A DNA stretch of 64,000 nucleotides from Neurospora crassa OR74A (taxonomy: Eukaryota > Ascomycota > Sordariomycetes > Sordariales > Sordariaceae): assembly GCF_000182925.2 (NCBI RefSeq), contig NC_026506.1:3224001-3288000 (forward strand), read 5' to 3'. The translations under genes and the position numbers were made by a program. This document shows positions 34,826 to 47,086 of this stretch, in pieces (position 1 is the first letter of the stretch; each line of letters starts with the position of its first letter). Below the pieces are notes generated by a model. That model was not told the origin of the DNA and searched no databases. It saw nothing but the letters and a program-made list of their open reading frames with translations.

Positions 34826-37800
34826 CTTGTTACGTGAGCATGCCGTGAGGCTGTCAGGACTAACACGAAACGAGGCGACGATGATGAAGATCGCGGAGGT
34901 CAAGCTGAAACCGTCGACGGAATAACCGGAAGCCTCGTGGCCGAGAAGAGTAGAAACGTGTGAGATGCCGAGGGGTTTGTTCTGAGTTCCAGCTTTGTGT
35001 TGTAGATCATCTGCAGATGTCTACGACAAGCTCAAGGAGGGGGGGGGCTTCTTGGTCAAAGCCCAGACTTGCGGAGAGGACTAGTTTTCCACCGCCACTT
35101 GTATGGTCCGCGGAATAAGCTAATATCTGGATCTGAATGCTGTTCCTGACGACATGGATATAAGGATGAGCAAAAGCTCCGGGTGGCGGAAACCGTTCAA
35201 TTCATTCGACTACAAGTTGTCGATTGGTGGAGGGATAGGAAACGCAATGGCACCAGAGACCGTGATTAGCGGAACGATAACACTCGAGCCTGTGCCTCTT
35301 TTCCGTTCTGTCGGAGGGGTTTTTTTTTTCCTTTTTTTTTCCTTTTTCGACTGTCTTGTCTCCAGCCCGCACAATGAGAATCGTCTCTTGTGTCGACTAT
35401 TAACTTTTTCAGTTAAAGATGGGGGCTCGAGAAACACTGAAGGCGGATGGCGCGACAATCAGGAGTTTGGCGTAGCGAACTGGCGCAAAGCTCTGTGCTT
35501 GTTGGATGGCAGAAGAGTGCGTAATTGGGCGAAACCAAAAGCCGCGGGCAGTGGTGTAAATCACCAGATTCGAGTCAGGAAGGCGGGAGAAGACGGCCGG
35601 GGATTGGCAAAGCCAAAGAGGTCAGAGGTGTCGCAAACTATGAGCACGGCGTACAAAGTTGCGTGGATCTGTTGGCCAGCCTAGAAGAGGTAGAACTAGG
35701 GTTCACCAACAGCAGCAAGTCTCCAAGGAAGCTAGGACTAAGAACCCAAGGTAGGTAGTTAGGTAGGTCTAGGATAGGAACCTGAAGATGGAGAGGGTGT
35801 CGCGCAAGATATTATCGTGGGACAACGGAGCGGGTAAGCACTGCGGTGCCGGCGCGGAACAGGGCTTTGTGGGCGCTTGAGGTTCCCAGACGGGTGGCGG
35901 GTTGCGTTGCGATTGCGCGGTTCGAGCGTTGGAGCTGAGAGTTCGTTTGTTGTAAGTGGTGGTGGTAGTGGTGGTGGTGGTCGGTTTGGTGGTGTCTTTC
36001 GTTGGTGTCTGTCTCCAAATTTTCCCCAAAAAGAAGAAAAAAAGGGAAGAAAAAAAAAACGGATAAAAAAGGTACAAGAAAGCAATGCCTTATTTAAAAC
36101 GTGGACAAGTCAAACAGAGATCCAGCCAGATAGCCCAGATCGATACGATAGCAACCGCGACGACCCGGAAAGGAGGGACCGACGATGGTAGTAGATGTGA
36201 GATGTGGACGCAAAGAAGGGGCGGAAATCGTGGGATGACTCCAGGGGGCCCTTGAAGAAGCTGTCGGTTAACGTCAGGTACCTCTCGACTATTACAGTCA
36301 GGGACGTATGTCAGGTAGGTCGGCTATGTCATGTATGTCATATGTGTTAGGTACGGTAACGTAGAGGTAAGGTAAGGTGGTGCAGGAGCTAAGGTAGCAG
36401 GCGGCGAACAGGATGGGACTCGGCTCCAGATTGCCTGCTGAGATTTGTCGGATGCAATGCACGAATGGAGTGGGATTGAGCAATGGGAGACCTCTACGTT
36501 CCATATATCACGGTTGTATGTCGCCAACGGCGCGAAACGGAAAGGGTCGGGATTATTTCGAGTTGTAAACTTCATTGCAGTAATAACAAAGTTCTGGACC
36601 CTGGTCATTGCTTCTCTGAGCCTTCTTTCTTCCACTACATATGATAGCCGCTGAGAACAGTGCAACTAACTGGATGCGCCCAGCTGAGATCGCCTTTGCT
36701 ACCATGGGTAGTGTAAGGTAACTGGCCGCAAGGTATCTGTACCGCACAACTCGACGACGAGTTAAAAAGATGGAAAAAAAAAAAAAAGACGGGGGTCGAA
36801 AGCAAAAACGAAAAGACATTTGGAGCGCCTGGGGTGAATGAGGTTTCGTGTTTACCTAGGTCAGACCCGATGGTCCCAAGTTGAAACTTCACCAGAACAT
36901 GGAAAAGGTCAATACCAGTCCCGTCGGTTTCCTCGTTGTTTGGATATTCGCTGGAGGCAGGTGTACTTTTGCCCGGTCAGGTAGACAGAAGGTACCGGCT
37001 GGGGGTGTAGTCATTCCTCGTACCACTAAATGCTAGTCGAAGAAGTACTCTGTATACTACGCTAGTGCCTCCATATAAAAGTCGGAGGTACTCCACATGT
37101 ACAACACAATATAACCAAATGTTTGTTCCTTCACTTTTCTTCTCCCCTGACATATAGTCGCAGTCACTGTCGCACCTCAACATCGGTAGAAATAAGGTAG
37201 AGGTCGGCCTGTAGCAAAACATCCCCGCCATAGTATGTAGACTGGAATTACATACCTACCAAGCACTACAGACAGAGTGCAGACCGTTCCTTCCATGTGC
37301 AGGATATTACAAGCGATAAAAACAAGCAAGCGATGGAAGGATACATAAAGGTAGGTAAGGTAGGTACCTGTAGTATCTTTCTCGATCCCGATTCTTCCTC
37401 CTTCCCTCCTCTTTCCTCTCTCATCGTCTTCTCAAAGAGAAAAGCCGAGGAAGCGTCCCCAACCCCCATCGCCCGCCGTCTCGCATCAAGGAGGGGGGAA
37501 AAAAAAAACCAACAAAAAAAAGGAACCATCGGGATCGGTTGCAGGTTGGAACGCAGGCCAGGCAAGCCGATTGGCTTAGTTAGGACGTCGATTGTCGACA
37601 TGGCCTGACTTTTTCCCATGGCTCAAGGCACGCCGGGCCCTCGAGGGAATGGATCGTTGGGGATCAGAGGGTTTGTGAAGGTCGATTCGCTGAAGAGACG
37701 GGGCATCAGTGAACGAGGCCAATCGGTGGGGGGACCCTGGCGTTTTGCTGCTGGGGTTCTGACGCAGCTTTTCAATGACTTTGAGCCCATTTGCCCTGAA

Positions 37801-39491
37801 AATCATGCCACTTTTCAATTTGCACGAGTGAGGCCCCACCGCCAAGCCGGCAGTGGCTTGTGGCAGCGCCCACTCTGACTGGCTGTACCCATCTCAGTGG
37901 CTGTCAGCCTAGGAGGTATGTACCTAGTTGCGTTGCAAGGCTTGTCCATTTGTTCTTGGTGTGTTCTAGACCTCCGACCATCAGCCATTTGCGACACCAG
38001 CTCACCACCCATCCAAGTCCACCGCAAGTACCCGACCCTACTTACCTAGGGTGCTAGGTACTGGAAGTACTCTCGGGCAGTCTCTCTGTTCACCATTCTT
38101 CGTCCACGCACCATTGTTTGCCGCGTGCCGTTGCCTCGGTCTTTATGGAACAGGGAAGTTGAACGGCGAACGGGACCAGAGAGCTTATCGACCGATTCGA
38201 TGACGGGAACGACGGCATGCCGGCGACACACACACGCACACACACGCCGGGATTGATCCTTTCCTGGTCAAGAAAATCAAAACAAGCACACGACCATCGA
38301 CAGCACCGGGAACGCGCGCGATACTGACATCTTTTTGAGCACGGCACAGCAACAGGAACGAATGCTCCGCGGATGATCATGCGGGGGGTACGGCTTCCGT
38401 CACAGCTTAAAAGCCCCGCAAAAGGAGATCGCCGTTTCGATGACGCCGCCAGTCCACCCCCGTGTGCGACCGACAAACCGCTGTATATGTATAAGCTTAC
38501 TACGTACTTGTACGCATTAGATAGGCAGGCATGTACAGTATAGGCCAGTTCATGGAAATCCCAACTAACCCGCAATCCGCTGGAACGCTCGCTCATCGAG
38601 ATTGGTGTACATGTATCTTTTCACATCCCGATCATAACCACAACCCATCTAGCCATCAACACGATGAAAGGATGCCATGGTACATTCTTTGCAGCGGCGT
38701 TACATGTAAAGAGACCGGGCATGGAAATTCTGATACTTTTAGATTTGCAGCGGAGTTTTCCATATGCAAGTCATCGACGATTGGTCACGATCGAGATGAA
38801 AGAGATATATCGTTTGTGCAGGCTCGTTATGCAACAGCCTTTGCATGTTGCACAAGTTGTCTCTCATTACTTCTGTTGAGCACAGGTCCCTTGATAGCCG
38901 ATGATGCCCGGAATGTTTCCGTCGTAGTTGCTTGTATGCGCTCTTTGTTTACTAGAAGCTCCGAGAAATGGGTACGAACGACATCATCAGCTCCAAGCGC
39001 GATCTCTGTGCCTTCTTTTGAGCTTTGATGTCCGGTCGTCAAAATCGGGACAATCCCGAGAGAGTGAATACAGCAACCCTAACCCTCAGACAGTTACGCC
39101 CGTACCTGGCACTTGGTGCAACCATGTCTCCACTTTCTCCTTCCGCTTGCAATCGCCAATCAAGTGTCATCTCGTTGCCCAGCTGATCCTTGACAACCAC
39201 CATCAATATCGTCGTCAACATCATCAGCCTCACTCGATAGCCGACCGGTGCGGCCTACAAGCAGAGTCACCTGAATATAGCCGTTGGATCTCAGGCTGCT
39301 CAAGAAAGCTACCAAAGGAACACCACGATCAAGTCCAACCGAGAAACTGGTCCAAGCGCTCAATCATCACCAAGCAAACAAACAAACAAACAAACACGAA
39401 CAGGACAAACCCGTGATACGGTTCATCGCTTCAACTTTCAATTCAACCTCTCTCCTTCTGATTCATCACCTCACATCCAGACAACCCCAAA
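34826..39491. other. 4.7-kb intergenic region
   Basis: The longest gene-free stretch in the right two-thirds of the window. Open frames are short and mutually overlapping, and none shows a family motif. It contains several clustered TAGGTA/ACCTAGG strings (35,748-35,775; 36,270-36,320; 37,350-37,375; 38,040-38,060), a GGT repeat around 35,957-35,982 and a pyrimidine-rich leader before atg12. Either a non-coding transcript or an unrecognised multi-exon gene could be hidden here. Confidence 0.45.
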
Positions 39492-40082
39492 ATGGCATCC
39501 TCCCAACCCCTACATGGAACCGCCTCCCCATCCCTAGTCCACGACGACAACAACCCAAACTCATCCACAGCCTCCCCTGTCCTCGAAGGCCGCGACTCGC
39601 CCAACCTGCCGCTGACCATGACCGCCTCCACGGTTTTGATGACGCTCCCGCGGGACGCCACCGCCGCCCTCGCCGAAGCCGGGACCTTTGACCAAGAGAA
39701 GGTGGTGATTCGTTTCAAGCCGGTCGGGTCGGCGCCCGCCCTCCGAAGGGAGCAAGTCAAAGTGCTGAGCACGCACTCGTTCGAGACGGTGGTGGCGTAC
39801 CTGCGTAAGACGCTGAAGGTGCAGGAGACGGATAGCGTGTTTCTGTATGTGAATAGCGTGTTTGCGCCGGCGTTGGATGAGGTGGTGGGGAACTTGTGGA
39901 GGGTGAGTTTACTTTGGCTTTTTTCCGGTTTTTGGTGAAGGTGGTAATAATTTCGGGGGTGATGATAGTGTCAAGTGCGAGTAATTGTGTGAAATGTGTG
40001 CTAACGATGTGTGTTGCAGTGCTTTAAGGATTCTACGAACCAGCTAAATGTTTCGTATTCGATGACGCCGTCTTTTGGGTGA
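39492..40082 (+). CDS. Atg12, ubiquitin-like autophagy modifier
   Basis: A 157-residue protein from exons 39,492-39,902 and 40,020-40,082 (117-nt intron, GTGAGT...GCTAAC...GCAG). Atg12 is conjugated through its C-terminal glycine to Atg5, and the Atg12-Atg5/Atg16 complex then drives Atg8 lipidation on the phagophore. The first 40 residues are a disordered Ser/Pro extension. The ubiquitin fold follows, with [32 protein letters not shown] and [22 protein letters not shown]. The second exon supplies the conserved C-terminus [21 protein letters not shown], ending in the required Gly157 with no residues to process. The gene converges on the pantothenate gene, whose stop is 396 bases away. Confidence 0.94.
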
Positions 40083-40478
40083 TCACCTCAAGTCTGAGAG
40101 GTGAATCAATCCCTGGAGATTTGCAGGGTCGGAACATATCTTATGGACAGCATGTTAGACTGTGTCAAGACTGTGACGAGCCGTGTCGAAAAATCATCCA
40201 ACAAATCTAGGATTACTATGGAAACTTCAGCATCCTTGAGCAACTATCTGAAGGGTTTTGACACCACGGAACGCCACACCGTCAAGGTCATCAATATCCA
40301 CGGCATCTCACATCAAATTAAAGGGATCACGACAGAGGTACATATCAAATTGCTACACTATCAACGTGAGGCAACGCTCTTATATCCAAAAACAGCAACA
40401 CATTTTTTTATCCCAACATCATGCAAGGCGTATTATCCTCCTCCTCCCGCCGCTGCCACGCACACACTACAGCATTAC
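40083..40478. other. Short convergent 3' region, atg12/pan-2
   Basis: About 400 bases between two stop codons. Nothing else is recognised. Confidence 0.6.
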
Positions 40479-41847
40479 TCACGCATCCTTCTCACCCTCC
40501 CCTTCAGCCTTGGCAGACGCATTCGCATTCATCAGCCTCCTCACATCCCCCACAAAGGCCTCCACCTCCTCCTTCGCCATCGGGTACGTATGCTCCTCGG
40601 CCGGATAACTCCCGCCCTTGACTTCATCCCTATACGTCTCAATAGCCCTCAACGCCTCCCCCCACACATCGCCATACTTTTTCACAAACTTGGGCAAGAA
40701 CCTCCCAGGCGGGAAATTCCCCGTCATATCGGCCTGCACCAGCACCTGGCCACTCGTGCCGTTTCCAGCACCAATGCCAATGGTTGGGATTTTCAGGAGA
40801 CCGGTGATGAAGGCCGCCACCTCCTGCGGCACGGCCTCCACCACCACGGCGAAAGCACCGGCCTCCTGGACGGCCAGGGCGTCTCGGAGTAATCGCTTGG
40901 CGGATTCTTTGGATTTGCCCTGGACGCGGAAGCCACCCAGGGCGTTTTGGCGCTGGGGAGTGAGCCCGATGTGGGCGAGCACGGGGATGCCGGCGGTGGT
41001 GATGGCGCGGATGGTGGGGGCCATCTCGGCGCCGCCTTCGAGTTTGACGGCGGACACGCGGCCTTCTTTGATGAAGCGGATGGCGGTGGAGAGGGCTTGT
41101 TGGGGGGAGATTTCGTAGGAGCCCATGGGGAGGTCGCCGACCTGGAAGCATGGTTAGTGTTTTTTTTTTTCTTTCTTTTTTCTAATGGTTCACATAGGGA
41201 GTAGGGTATAGTGAATAGGGGCAATGATTGAAGACGAGGGAAAAATAAATGAGACGACGGAGAAGGAAAAAAATAGGGGTAGGTATAAACAAAGGGTTCT
41301 CAAATAGAGACCATGAGTTGAGAGGATATAGGATATTAGAAGAAGAAGAAAAACTCACAGTAAAAGCCCGGCTAGTAGCCCTCGCCACACTCCGACAATG
41401 CAGCAACATCTCCTCCACCAACACCTCGCTCGTGTCCTCCATCCCCAGAGCAACCATGGCCAGGCTGTCGCCCACCAGGATCATGTCCATGCCCGCGTGC
41501 TCGGCCACGTGTGCCGAAGGGAAATCGTGCGCCGTGATCATGGTGATTTTCTCGCCCTTTTTGTACATGGACTGCAGCGTGTTGAGCGTGACCTTTTTGC
41601 GGGGGTTGGTGGGCGGGAGGCCCATGGGGGAGTGAGAAGAATAGCGGGTTTGGATTTGCACATGTTGGTGGTGGTGGTGTAGTTGGGGTTGGTAGTATCC
41701 CGTGGTGGTGGTGGTGGTGGTGGTGTTGAGGTGAGGTTGAGATGCACCGCCGGCACCACGCAGCAGGACTAATGGTTTGCAATTGGTACCCCTGGAAAGG
41801 AAGGGAGAAGACCTCCGGAGTAGTGAAGATGTTATTTGCTTGTGCAT
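40479..41847 (-). CDS. Ketopantoate hydroxymethyltransferase (pantothenate synthesis)
   Basis: Two exons (41,847-41,359 and 41,141-40,479; 217-nt intron) encode 383 residues. The enzyme transfers a hydroxymethyl group from 5,10-methylene-tetrahydrofolate to alpha-ketoisovalerate, giving ketopantoate, the first committed step to pantothenate and coenzyme A. The N-terminal 75 residues are basic and hydroxylated with Thr and His repeats, consistent with mitochondrial import. The PanB barrel follows: KKVTLNTLQSMYKKGEKITMITAHDFPSA, MILVGDSLAMVALG with the Mg-binding aspartate, VGDLPMGSYE immediately after the intron, VKLEGG, AHIGLTPQ, and PTIGIGAGNGTSGQVLV. I start at the ATG before HKQITSSLL because upstream codons read as 5' leader. 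In Neurospora this enzyme is the product of the pan-2 locus. Confidence 0.93.
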
Positions 41848-43049
41848 TATGGTGGTTGTAATGGTTGTGGCTGTGGTGGTGGTGTTATATAAGTGATGAG
41901 AAGCGTATGTAAAGTACCGGTCCAGAATATACGCAAGGTGAAGGTACAACGGAATGAATGAAGCGACTTTGCGATGCTTGGAACAATCGATGCAACTTTT
42001 CCCCACGGTTTTGGTGGTTGATGGAAATAACCAATGCTGCACTGAAAGTGATTGATTGAGAGGAAGAGTAAATGATTTCTACATTTGCGCCATTTTTTTT
42101 TTCTCACTGCGCCCGGCTCCTCCTTTTTATTTCAACTCCTGAAGCCATGATGGTTTTTGCTGCGTAGAATTGAGTATATCTCACAAATTTCTTGGTGTTC
42201 TTTGCCCGTTTCCGCCAAGTGTCAAGGGGGGGACTGGGACCCGCCGGCTTGTTCGGGCGTTCGGAGAAAGACCCACACTACCCACTTTACCGGTCGCTTG
42301 GATGTGCTTGATTGGCTGTGTCCCTGGGGCCGAGGCATCGGTGACTGTCGACTGACACTCACTGGCGCTGCACTAACAATTTTGGGACTTGGACAAACGC
42401 AAGCATCTTGATGATGATGTTCGTCTCCGAACGGACACCGAGAACATTGACGGTGTTGACCTGCCTATCGTGATGGTTTGAGGCTCTATAGACTATTGTA
42501 GGGGAGTGAAAGACTTTCTGTGCCGTGTCAGATAGGTAGCATCTATGCAACCACTTTATGTAAACCCGCCGACTTTGGCTTCAGATGACATTGTGAACTG
42601 CGGGGAATTGTCAGCCCTACATGAACGCATGGCGTTCCGCTACCGTGGTCCAGAGCCGAAGATTTAGTGTTGGACTACCTTACCTATATCGTGGGCTTAA
42701 GAGATGAAAATGTCTTGGGCCTTGAAGTTGCTGGATTATCTGCCTCATTAGGACCGCACGCAAAGTCGCAGGCAACCAGCCAAGTTTATGATGCCCAAAA
42801 TGTAGCACCGTTCAAGGAGACCGCGTGACCCGTGTACCTGGTCGCTGGTGAACAGCCATCGCCAACCACAACACCAACCAAACTTCCTTCTGTCAAGTCT
42901 AGTCTAGTCTAGTGCTTCCTTTTCCCCAGACTTTCCCGCCATTCACAGTTGAATCTTGACGTCGGATCGCCGGCCACCTTTATGGACGCAAGGCCGATGG
43001 TGGGTGACGGTATGTTAACGGGGTTGATCGACATGTTTCTTCATTGGCA

Positions 43050-43088
<39 letters not shown>

Positions 43089-44053
43089 ATTGTCAAGATT
43101 GTTGGGATATCCCGAATTTGGATCCGAGTCAACTCTTATATGTCTGTTGAGCGGCACGGAACGCGTTCGAGATTATACGATCCAATACAAGGATGTCACC
43201 TACCTCTTGGTAGCTGATGATGCGCCGTTCTTTATCAGATGTTGCTGTTGACCATTGTGTCTGTTGTTGGTGACCGGATTTGGCTTGGAGACAAAGCAAA
43301 CATGTAACACTACCCCCGAAGTGTACCTTGCGGTTGGTAAACTCGCCTTCCCATAATGAGAAGGTTGACTGGAGTTGACTCCTCCTCCCGCTGTCCCGTC
43401 ATTCCCCGTCCTCAACATCTGAAGCACAACAGCCGGTCCCGAGTGACCGCCAATGAATCATTATCACATCCCTTCAGCGCATGACCATCCCCACTCCTGG
43501 CTGCTTATCATTCGCTCGCGGCCGGCAAATGCACCCCTGGCTGCTACCACCTGAGGAGGTCAGCGCTGTACGGTAAGCCTGACGTCGTGGACGATCGTCG
43601 CTACTGCGGGCGGGAACGTGACGGGAGTGCGACTTGTCTCATTCATCCCACTTTGTTCCCAACTTCGACTTTCCGACCTGAATAATCAATCAAACTATCG
43701 ACACTTTGACAGATCAGCTTCAGTGCCTACCTATTCGAGTCTATTCGCGATAACCTACCCGCCATATTTGGTTGTCAGCAACGCCCAAGCTTCGCTTCCA
43801 ACCCACTTCGGCCGCAGCTGGGAGACCAGACGAGAGCGACATTGCATCTCGCCACCACCCGCCGACCACGCATCCAACTGCCTACTCCCGCATTCTGCAG
43901 TCTTGACACTTGTCATCCGTTCACAACATCGAATTATACGATAACGCGACTGCTTGCGACTTCGCTTCAGATTGCCTGCGACAACTCGAAGCTAGTTACC
44001 ACTTCATTCTTATCAAAAAAGGCCGAACCGAGCGCGAGTTTCTGATAGACAAC
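41848..44053. other. Divergent intergenic region, pan-2/ubc8
   Basis: Carries both 5' flanks. A CA-dinucleotide microsatellite lies at 43,052-43,088. No additional gene is seen. Confidence 0.6.
43052..43088. repeat. (AC)n microsatellite
   Basis: About 18 dinucleotide units, uninterrupted. Confidence 0.96.
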
Positions 44054-45223
44054 ATGAGTTCCCCACGCCGCCGTATCGAGACAGATGTGAGTTGCGATAG
44101 TGTTCACCTTCAGTTACGAGTCAGGGACACACGTGCTAATATGTACATTGATAACAGGTCATGAAGATGTACGAATCCCGTCCTTACAAAGCTCCAACAA
44201 CCCTTTCCCAAGAGCGCACTGTTAACACGACTGATACGACAGGCTCATGAGCGACTATGAGGTTACTTTGGTGAACGATAATAGTATGGATACACCCTTT
44301 CCAACTCCCTGTAGGAAACATTCAACTTCCGGTTTCGGAGCGCTAACATGGAGAATGCAGTGTAAGATGCGACAACTAAATAATCCGAGCTGGGTTGCTG
44401 GGCTTACCTAACAATACAACAGGCAGGAATTCTATGTGAGGTTCAAAGGGCCTGCCGAAAGTTTGTCTACCCAATATCTTCCATTCCCTGTCTCACCTGT
44501 GCTCAAGTCGCCATATGTATCTCGAGGATCTTACAGTCACTAACACCAAGCCCTCCCTACAGCACCCTTTGAAGGCGGCATCTGGAAAGTCCGCGTCGAG
44601 CTACCCGATCAGTATCCATACAAGTCCCCTAGCATTGGCTTCGTGAACCGAATCTTCCATCCCAACATTGATGAGCTGTAAGTGGGGACTGATACCAAAC
44701 TGATTGCACCATCCGAGGAAACAATCACGACAATACGTTGGGTGGGCTCTGGTTCGCCGGGGAGAAACAAGCAACAAATAATGGGCCACTCGCCGCAAAA
44801 GAGCAATTGGGGCTAACCAAATACGCCGCATACCAGATCCGGATCGGTTTGTCTAGACGTCATCAACCAAACATGGTCGCCAATGTTCGATATGATCAAC
44901 ATCTTTGAAGTATTCCTGCCTCAGCTTCTACGTTACCCGAACCCTACCGATCCTCTCAACGGTGAGGCTGCTGCGATGTTGCTCAGAGAACCCAAGACCT
45001 ACGAGAACAAGGTGAAGGGTATGTCAACACATGAAAACTGCTTTGGAGTACAGAAAGGGGGGAAGCTGAAATTATTTTTGCAGAATATGTCCAGAAGTAC
45101 GCGAGTAAGGACGCCGCAGACGAGGCGGACGCAGAAAGTGAAGACGACGGCGAACTATCATCCGTGGCTAGTTTTGACGAGGAAGACGACGAAGAGGCCG
45201 CCGGTAAGATGGACGACGTCTAG
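44054..45223 (+). CDS. Ubc8/UBE2H-type ubiquitin-conjugating enzyme (E2)
   Basis: An E2 of 186 residues. In yeast Ubc8 serves the GID E3 ligase that degrades gluconeogenic enzymes. The family sequence is recovered only with eight exons: 44,054-44,086; 44,158-44,168; 44,243-44,283; 44,361 alone; 44,423-44,460; 44,563-44,677; 44,837-45,018; 45,084-45,223. Each of the seven introns has GT and AG ends and most show a CTAAC-like branch. The protein starts [20 protein letters not shown] and aligns without gaps to yeast Ubc8 (from memory) through the catalytic cysteine, Cys85 in SGSVCLDV in both. Other family signatures are [18 protein letters not shown] and an acidic, Ser-rich tail. Exon 2 is only 11 nt. 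Met29 (A, T, G) is divided over exons 3, 4 and 5, exon 4 being one base. Skipping it shifts the frame to a stop within seven codons. Confidence 0.92.
44158..44168 (+). other. 11-nt microexon (exon 2 of ubc8)
   Basis: GTCATGAAGAT lies between an intron ending AACAG and a donor GTACGA. It encodes V-M-K and two bases of the next Met, matching the VMK-L-LMSD stretch of Ubc8/UBE2H proteins. Confidence 0.88.
44361..44361 (+). other. Putative single-nucleotide exon (exon 4 of ubc8)
   Basis: The base T follows an intron that ends GCTAAC...GCAG (44,284-44,360) and precedes one that begins GTAAGA and ends CCTAAC...ACAG (44,362-44,422). Only with this one base does exon 3 (ending AAT A) join exon 5 (starting G CAG GAA) to give N-M-Q-E-F, as in the yeast family member. 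Confidence 0.72.
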
Positions 45224-45778
45224 GTTGGTAGTCCCCCCACGAATTTGAGGGCTCTTCGAATCCTGAAGGCTCTTCAAATTTTGAAGGCATTTTAGGCCGT
45301 CTTTTCGTCACTTCGCATTTGTCAGCGGCAGGAGTTGTTTTCTCCGGGGTGTTCAAGGGCCTCTGTTTCGAACCGGCGTTGAATAAGGTATCTATGGGTT
45401 GGGACGTTTTTGGTTTGCTTAGGTCACTCGCTTTGTTTTCTCCCCTCTGCTTCTAGGACTGTTTATACACATTATCATCTCAGTGCAAATCGTTATACCA
45501 TTCCGTTAGAATGCTTTGGCTTTTAGTGCGTTGCCTTTATGTGGAAAAACAACCAGCTCTTGTCAGTCTAGTGATGCTTTCCTGCTTTTCCTGCTTGAGG
45601 AGGCTCAAGGAGACTCAAGTCTAAACCATCACTGAGGCACAGTTGAATCGCAACAAAGTTTAAATATCAATCCCCAGCTAGGTGTGAAAAGTCGTCACAA
45701 CAAGATCTATTACAGGGTGATCTGAGGCCCGCGCTCAATTTTTTTTTTTTTTTTTTCCAAAGTTTTTTTTTTTTCCAA

Positions 45779-45834
<56 letters not shown>

Positions 45835-46013
45835 CACAGTCATTTTGGCATCAGCTGGGGACAAAACCTTTATTTATGTTATTTTAAATCCTGATCCGTC
45901 GTTGCGGTCCGGTTTGACAATTGTCTATTCGAATTCAAATCCTTCCATTAACCCACCTCCCATTTACTGCCTTCCTTTCCTCCCCTTCCCTACCCATCGA
46001 GATCCCTCCTAAC
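45224..46013. other. Convergent 3' region, ubc8/pectin methylesterase
   Basis: Between two stop codons. Its main feature is a long interrupted T tract at 45,739-45,834. No gene is seen. Confidence 0.6.
45739..45834. repeat. Interrupted poly-T tract, about 96 bases
   Basis: Three T blocks separated by two copies of CCAAAG; the last block is over 50 T. It reads as poly-A on the pectin methylesterase strand but lies downstream of that gene's stop. The length is likely unreliable in any assembly. Confidence 0.92.
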
Positions 46014-47086
46014 TTACATATAGCTAGCATCATAGTAGCCCTGACGAGAGTAACGACTCCCCAGCACCGACTCAATCTTGACGGGGGAACCCAACAGCTT
46101 ACCAAACCACGCCCTGACTCCGCTCGCACCCGCACCGGTATTAGCGTACTCGCCAAACTCAACGTTGCTGGTCCTCGCATCGCCGTTCTGCCAGATCGAC
46201 CAACCAGCAGGGTTGATCACGTTGGTCATGCTGGTCTTCTGGAAGGTGACGCGAGCGAATTGGCGCCAAGGACGACCGAGGTAGTAGGCTCCCGAAGGCA
46301 CATTGTTACCGGCAGCGGCGGCGATGGAGCAGCTGTTGAAGACGTAGTTGGCTGGGTTGCTGGATGAATCACGACCCAAGGCTGAATAACAGTCAGTTAC
46401 TGAACCAAATTGAAAGTGGAAGACCAGTGAAAGGGGGGGAATGAAAACATACCGGTGATATACCCAAGATTAGCAGCCATGACCTTGATATCGCACTTCT
46501 CAAACCACGCCGGTGCGCGCTGTCCAAAGATGAAGTCCGTGGCTCCCTGAATCAACGTCCGGGCATACAGCTGCGCTCCGTCCTCCGCCAGCAGCGTATC
46601 CTGGAATCCCTTCAACTGGCATCCGTACACGCCCACGCCGTTGGCGGCCACGCTCAGCGCCACGGCTTGGCTGCCCTGGCCGTGGGCATTCTCAATGTTG
46701 AGGTTATACAAGCGAGTGTTGCTGCTCTTGACGCGCACAGTAGCCGTCTGGTCGTTGCTTAGGCCATCGGCCTGGGACTTGTTGGCGATGATGGTGACGG
46801 TGTTGGAAGCATAGCCTTGGCTGTTGGCAGTGTATCCGTAGATGGAGAGCTGGGCGGAGCGAGCCGGGATCAGGACCTGTTCCCAGTAGGTGCCGGGGTA
46901 AATGAAGATGCACTGAGACCCGGAAGCCGTGGTGGAGAGGGCGTTGACGGCGGATTGGATGTTCGAGTACGGTTGGCCGGCGCCGACGCGGAGACAGGCG
47001 GTGGAAGGAGGGGAGATGCGGGTGGCGGCGAGGGCGGAGGAGGAGAGGGAGAGGAGGGAGAGAAGCGGGAGGAGAAGGGACTTCAT
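46014..47086 (-). CDS. Secreted pectin methylesterase (CE8)
   Basis: Two exons (47,086-46,453 and 46,381-46,014; 71-nt intron) encode 333 residues. The enzyme removes methyl esters from homogalacturonan, opening plant pectin to lyases and polygalacturonases. A signal peptide (about 1-20, ending ALA) precedes a right-handed beta-helix domain. Family signatures are visible: GxYxE-like PGTYWEQ at 64-70, GFQDTL with the acid/base Asp163, GATDFIFG with the nucleophile Asp184, and LGRPWR with the conserved Arg. There is no inhibitory pro-region as in plant type-I enzymes and no carbohydrate-binding module. The intron falls one base into a codon of GYITALGRD. The upstream region contains tetranucleotide repeats. 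The length and single domain agree with fungal CE8 enzymes. Confidence 0.94.

Noticed and set aside
39068-39085. CCCTAACCCT resembling telomere repeat
   Set aside because: Fewer than two units; expected by chance.
41848-42042. Extra 65 N-terminal codons for ketopantoate hydroxymethyltransferase
   Set aside because: The upstream residues do not look like family sequence and read as leader. The ATG at 41,847 starts a plausible mitochondrial presequence.
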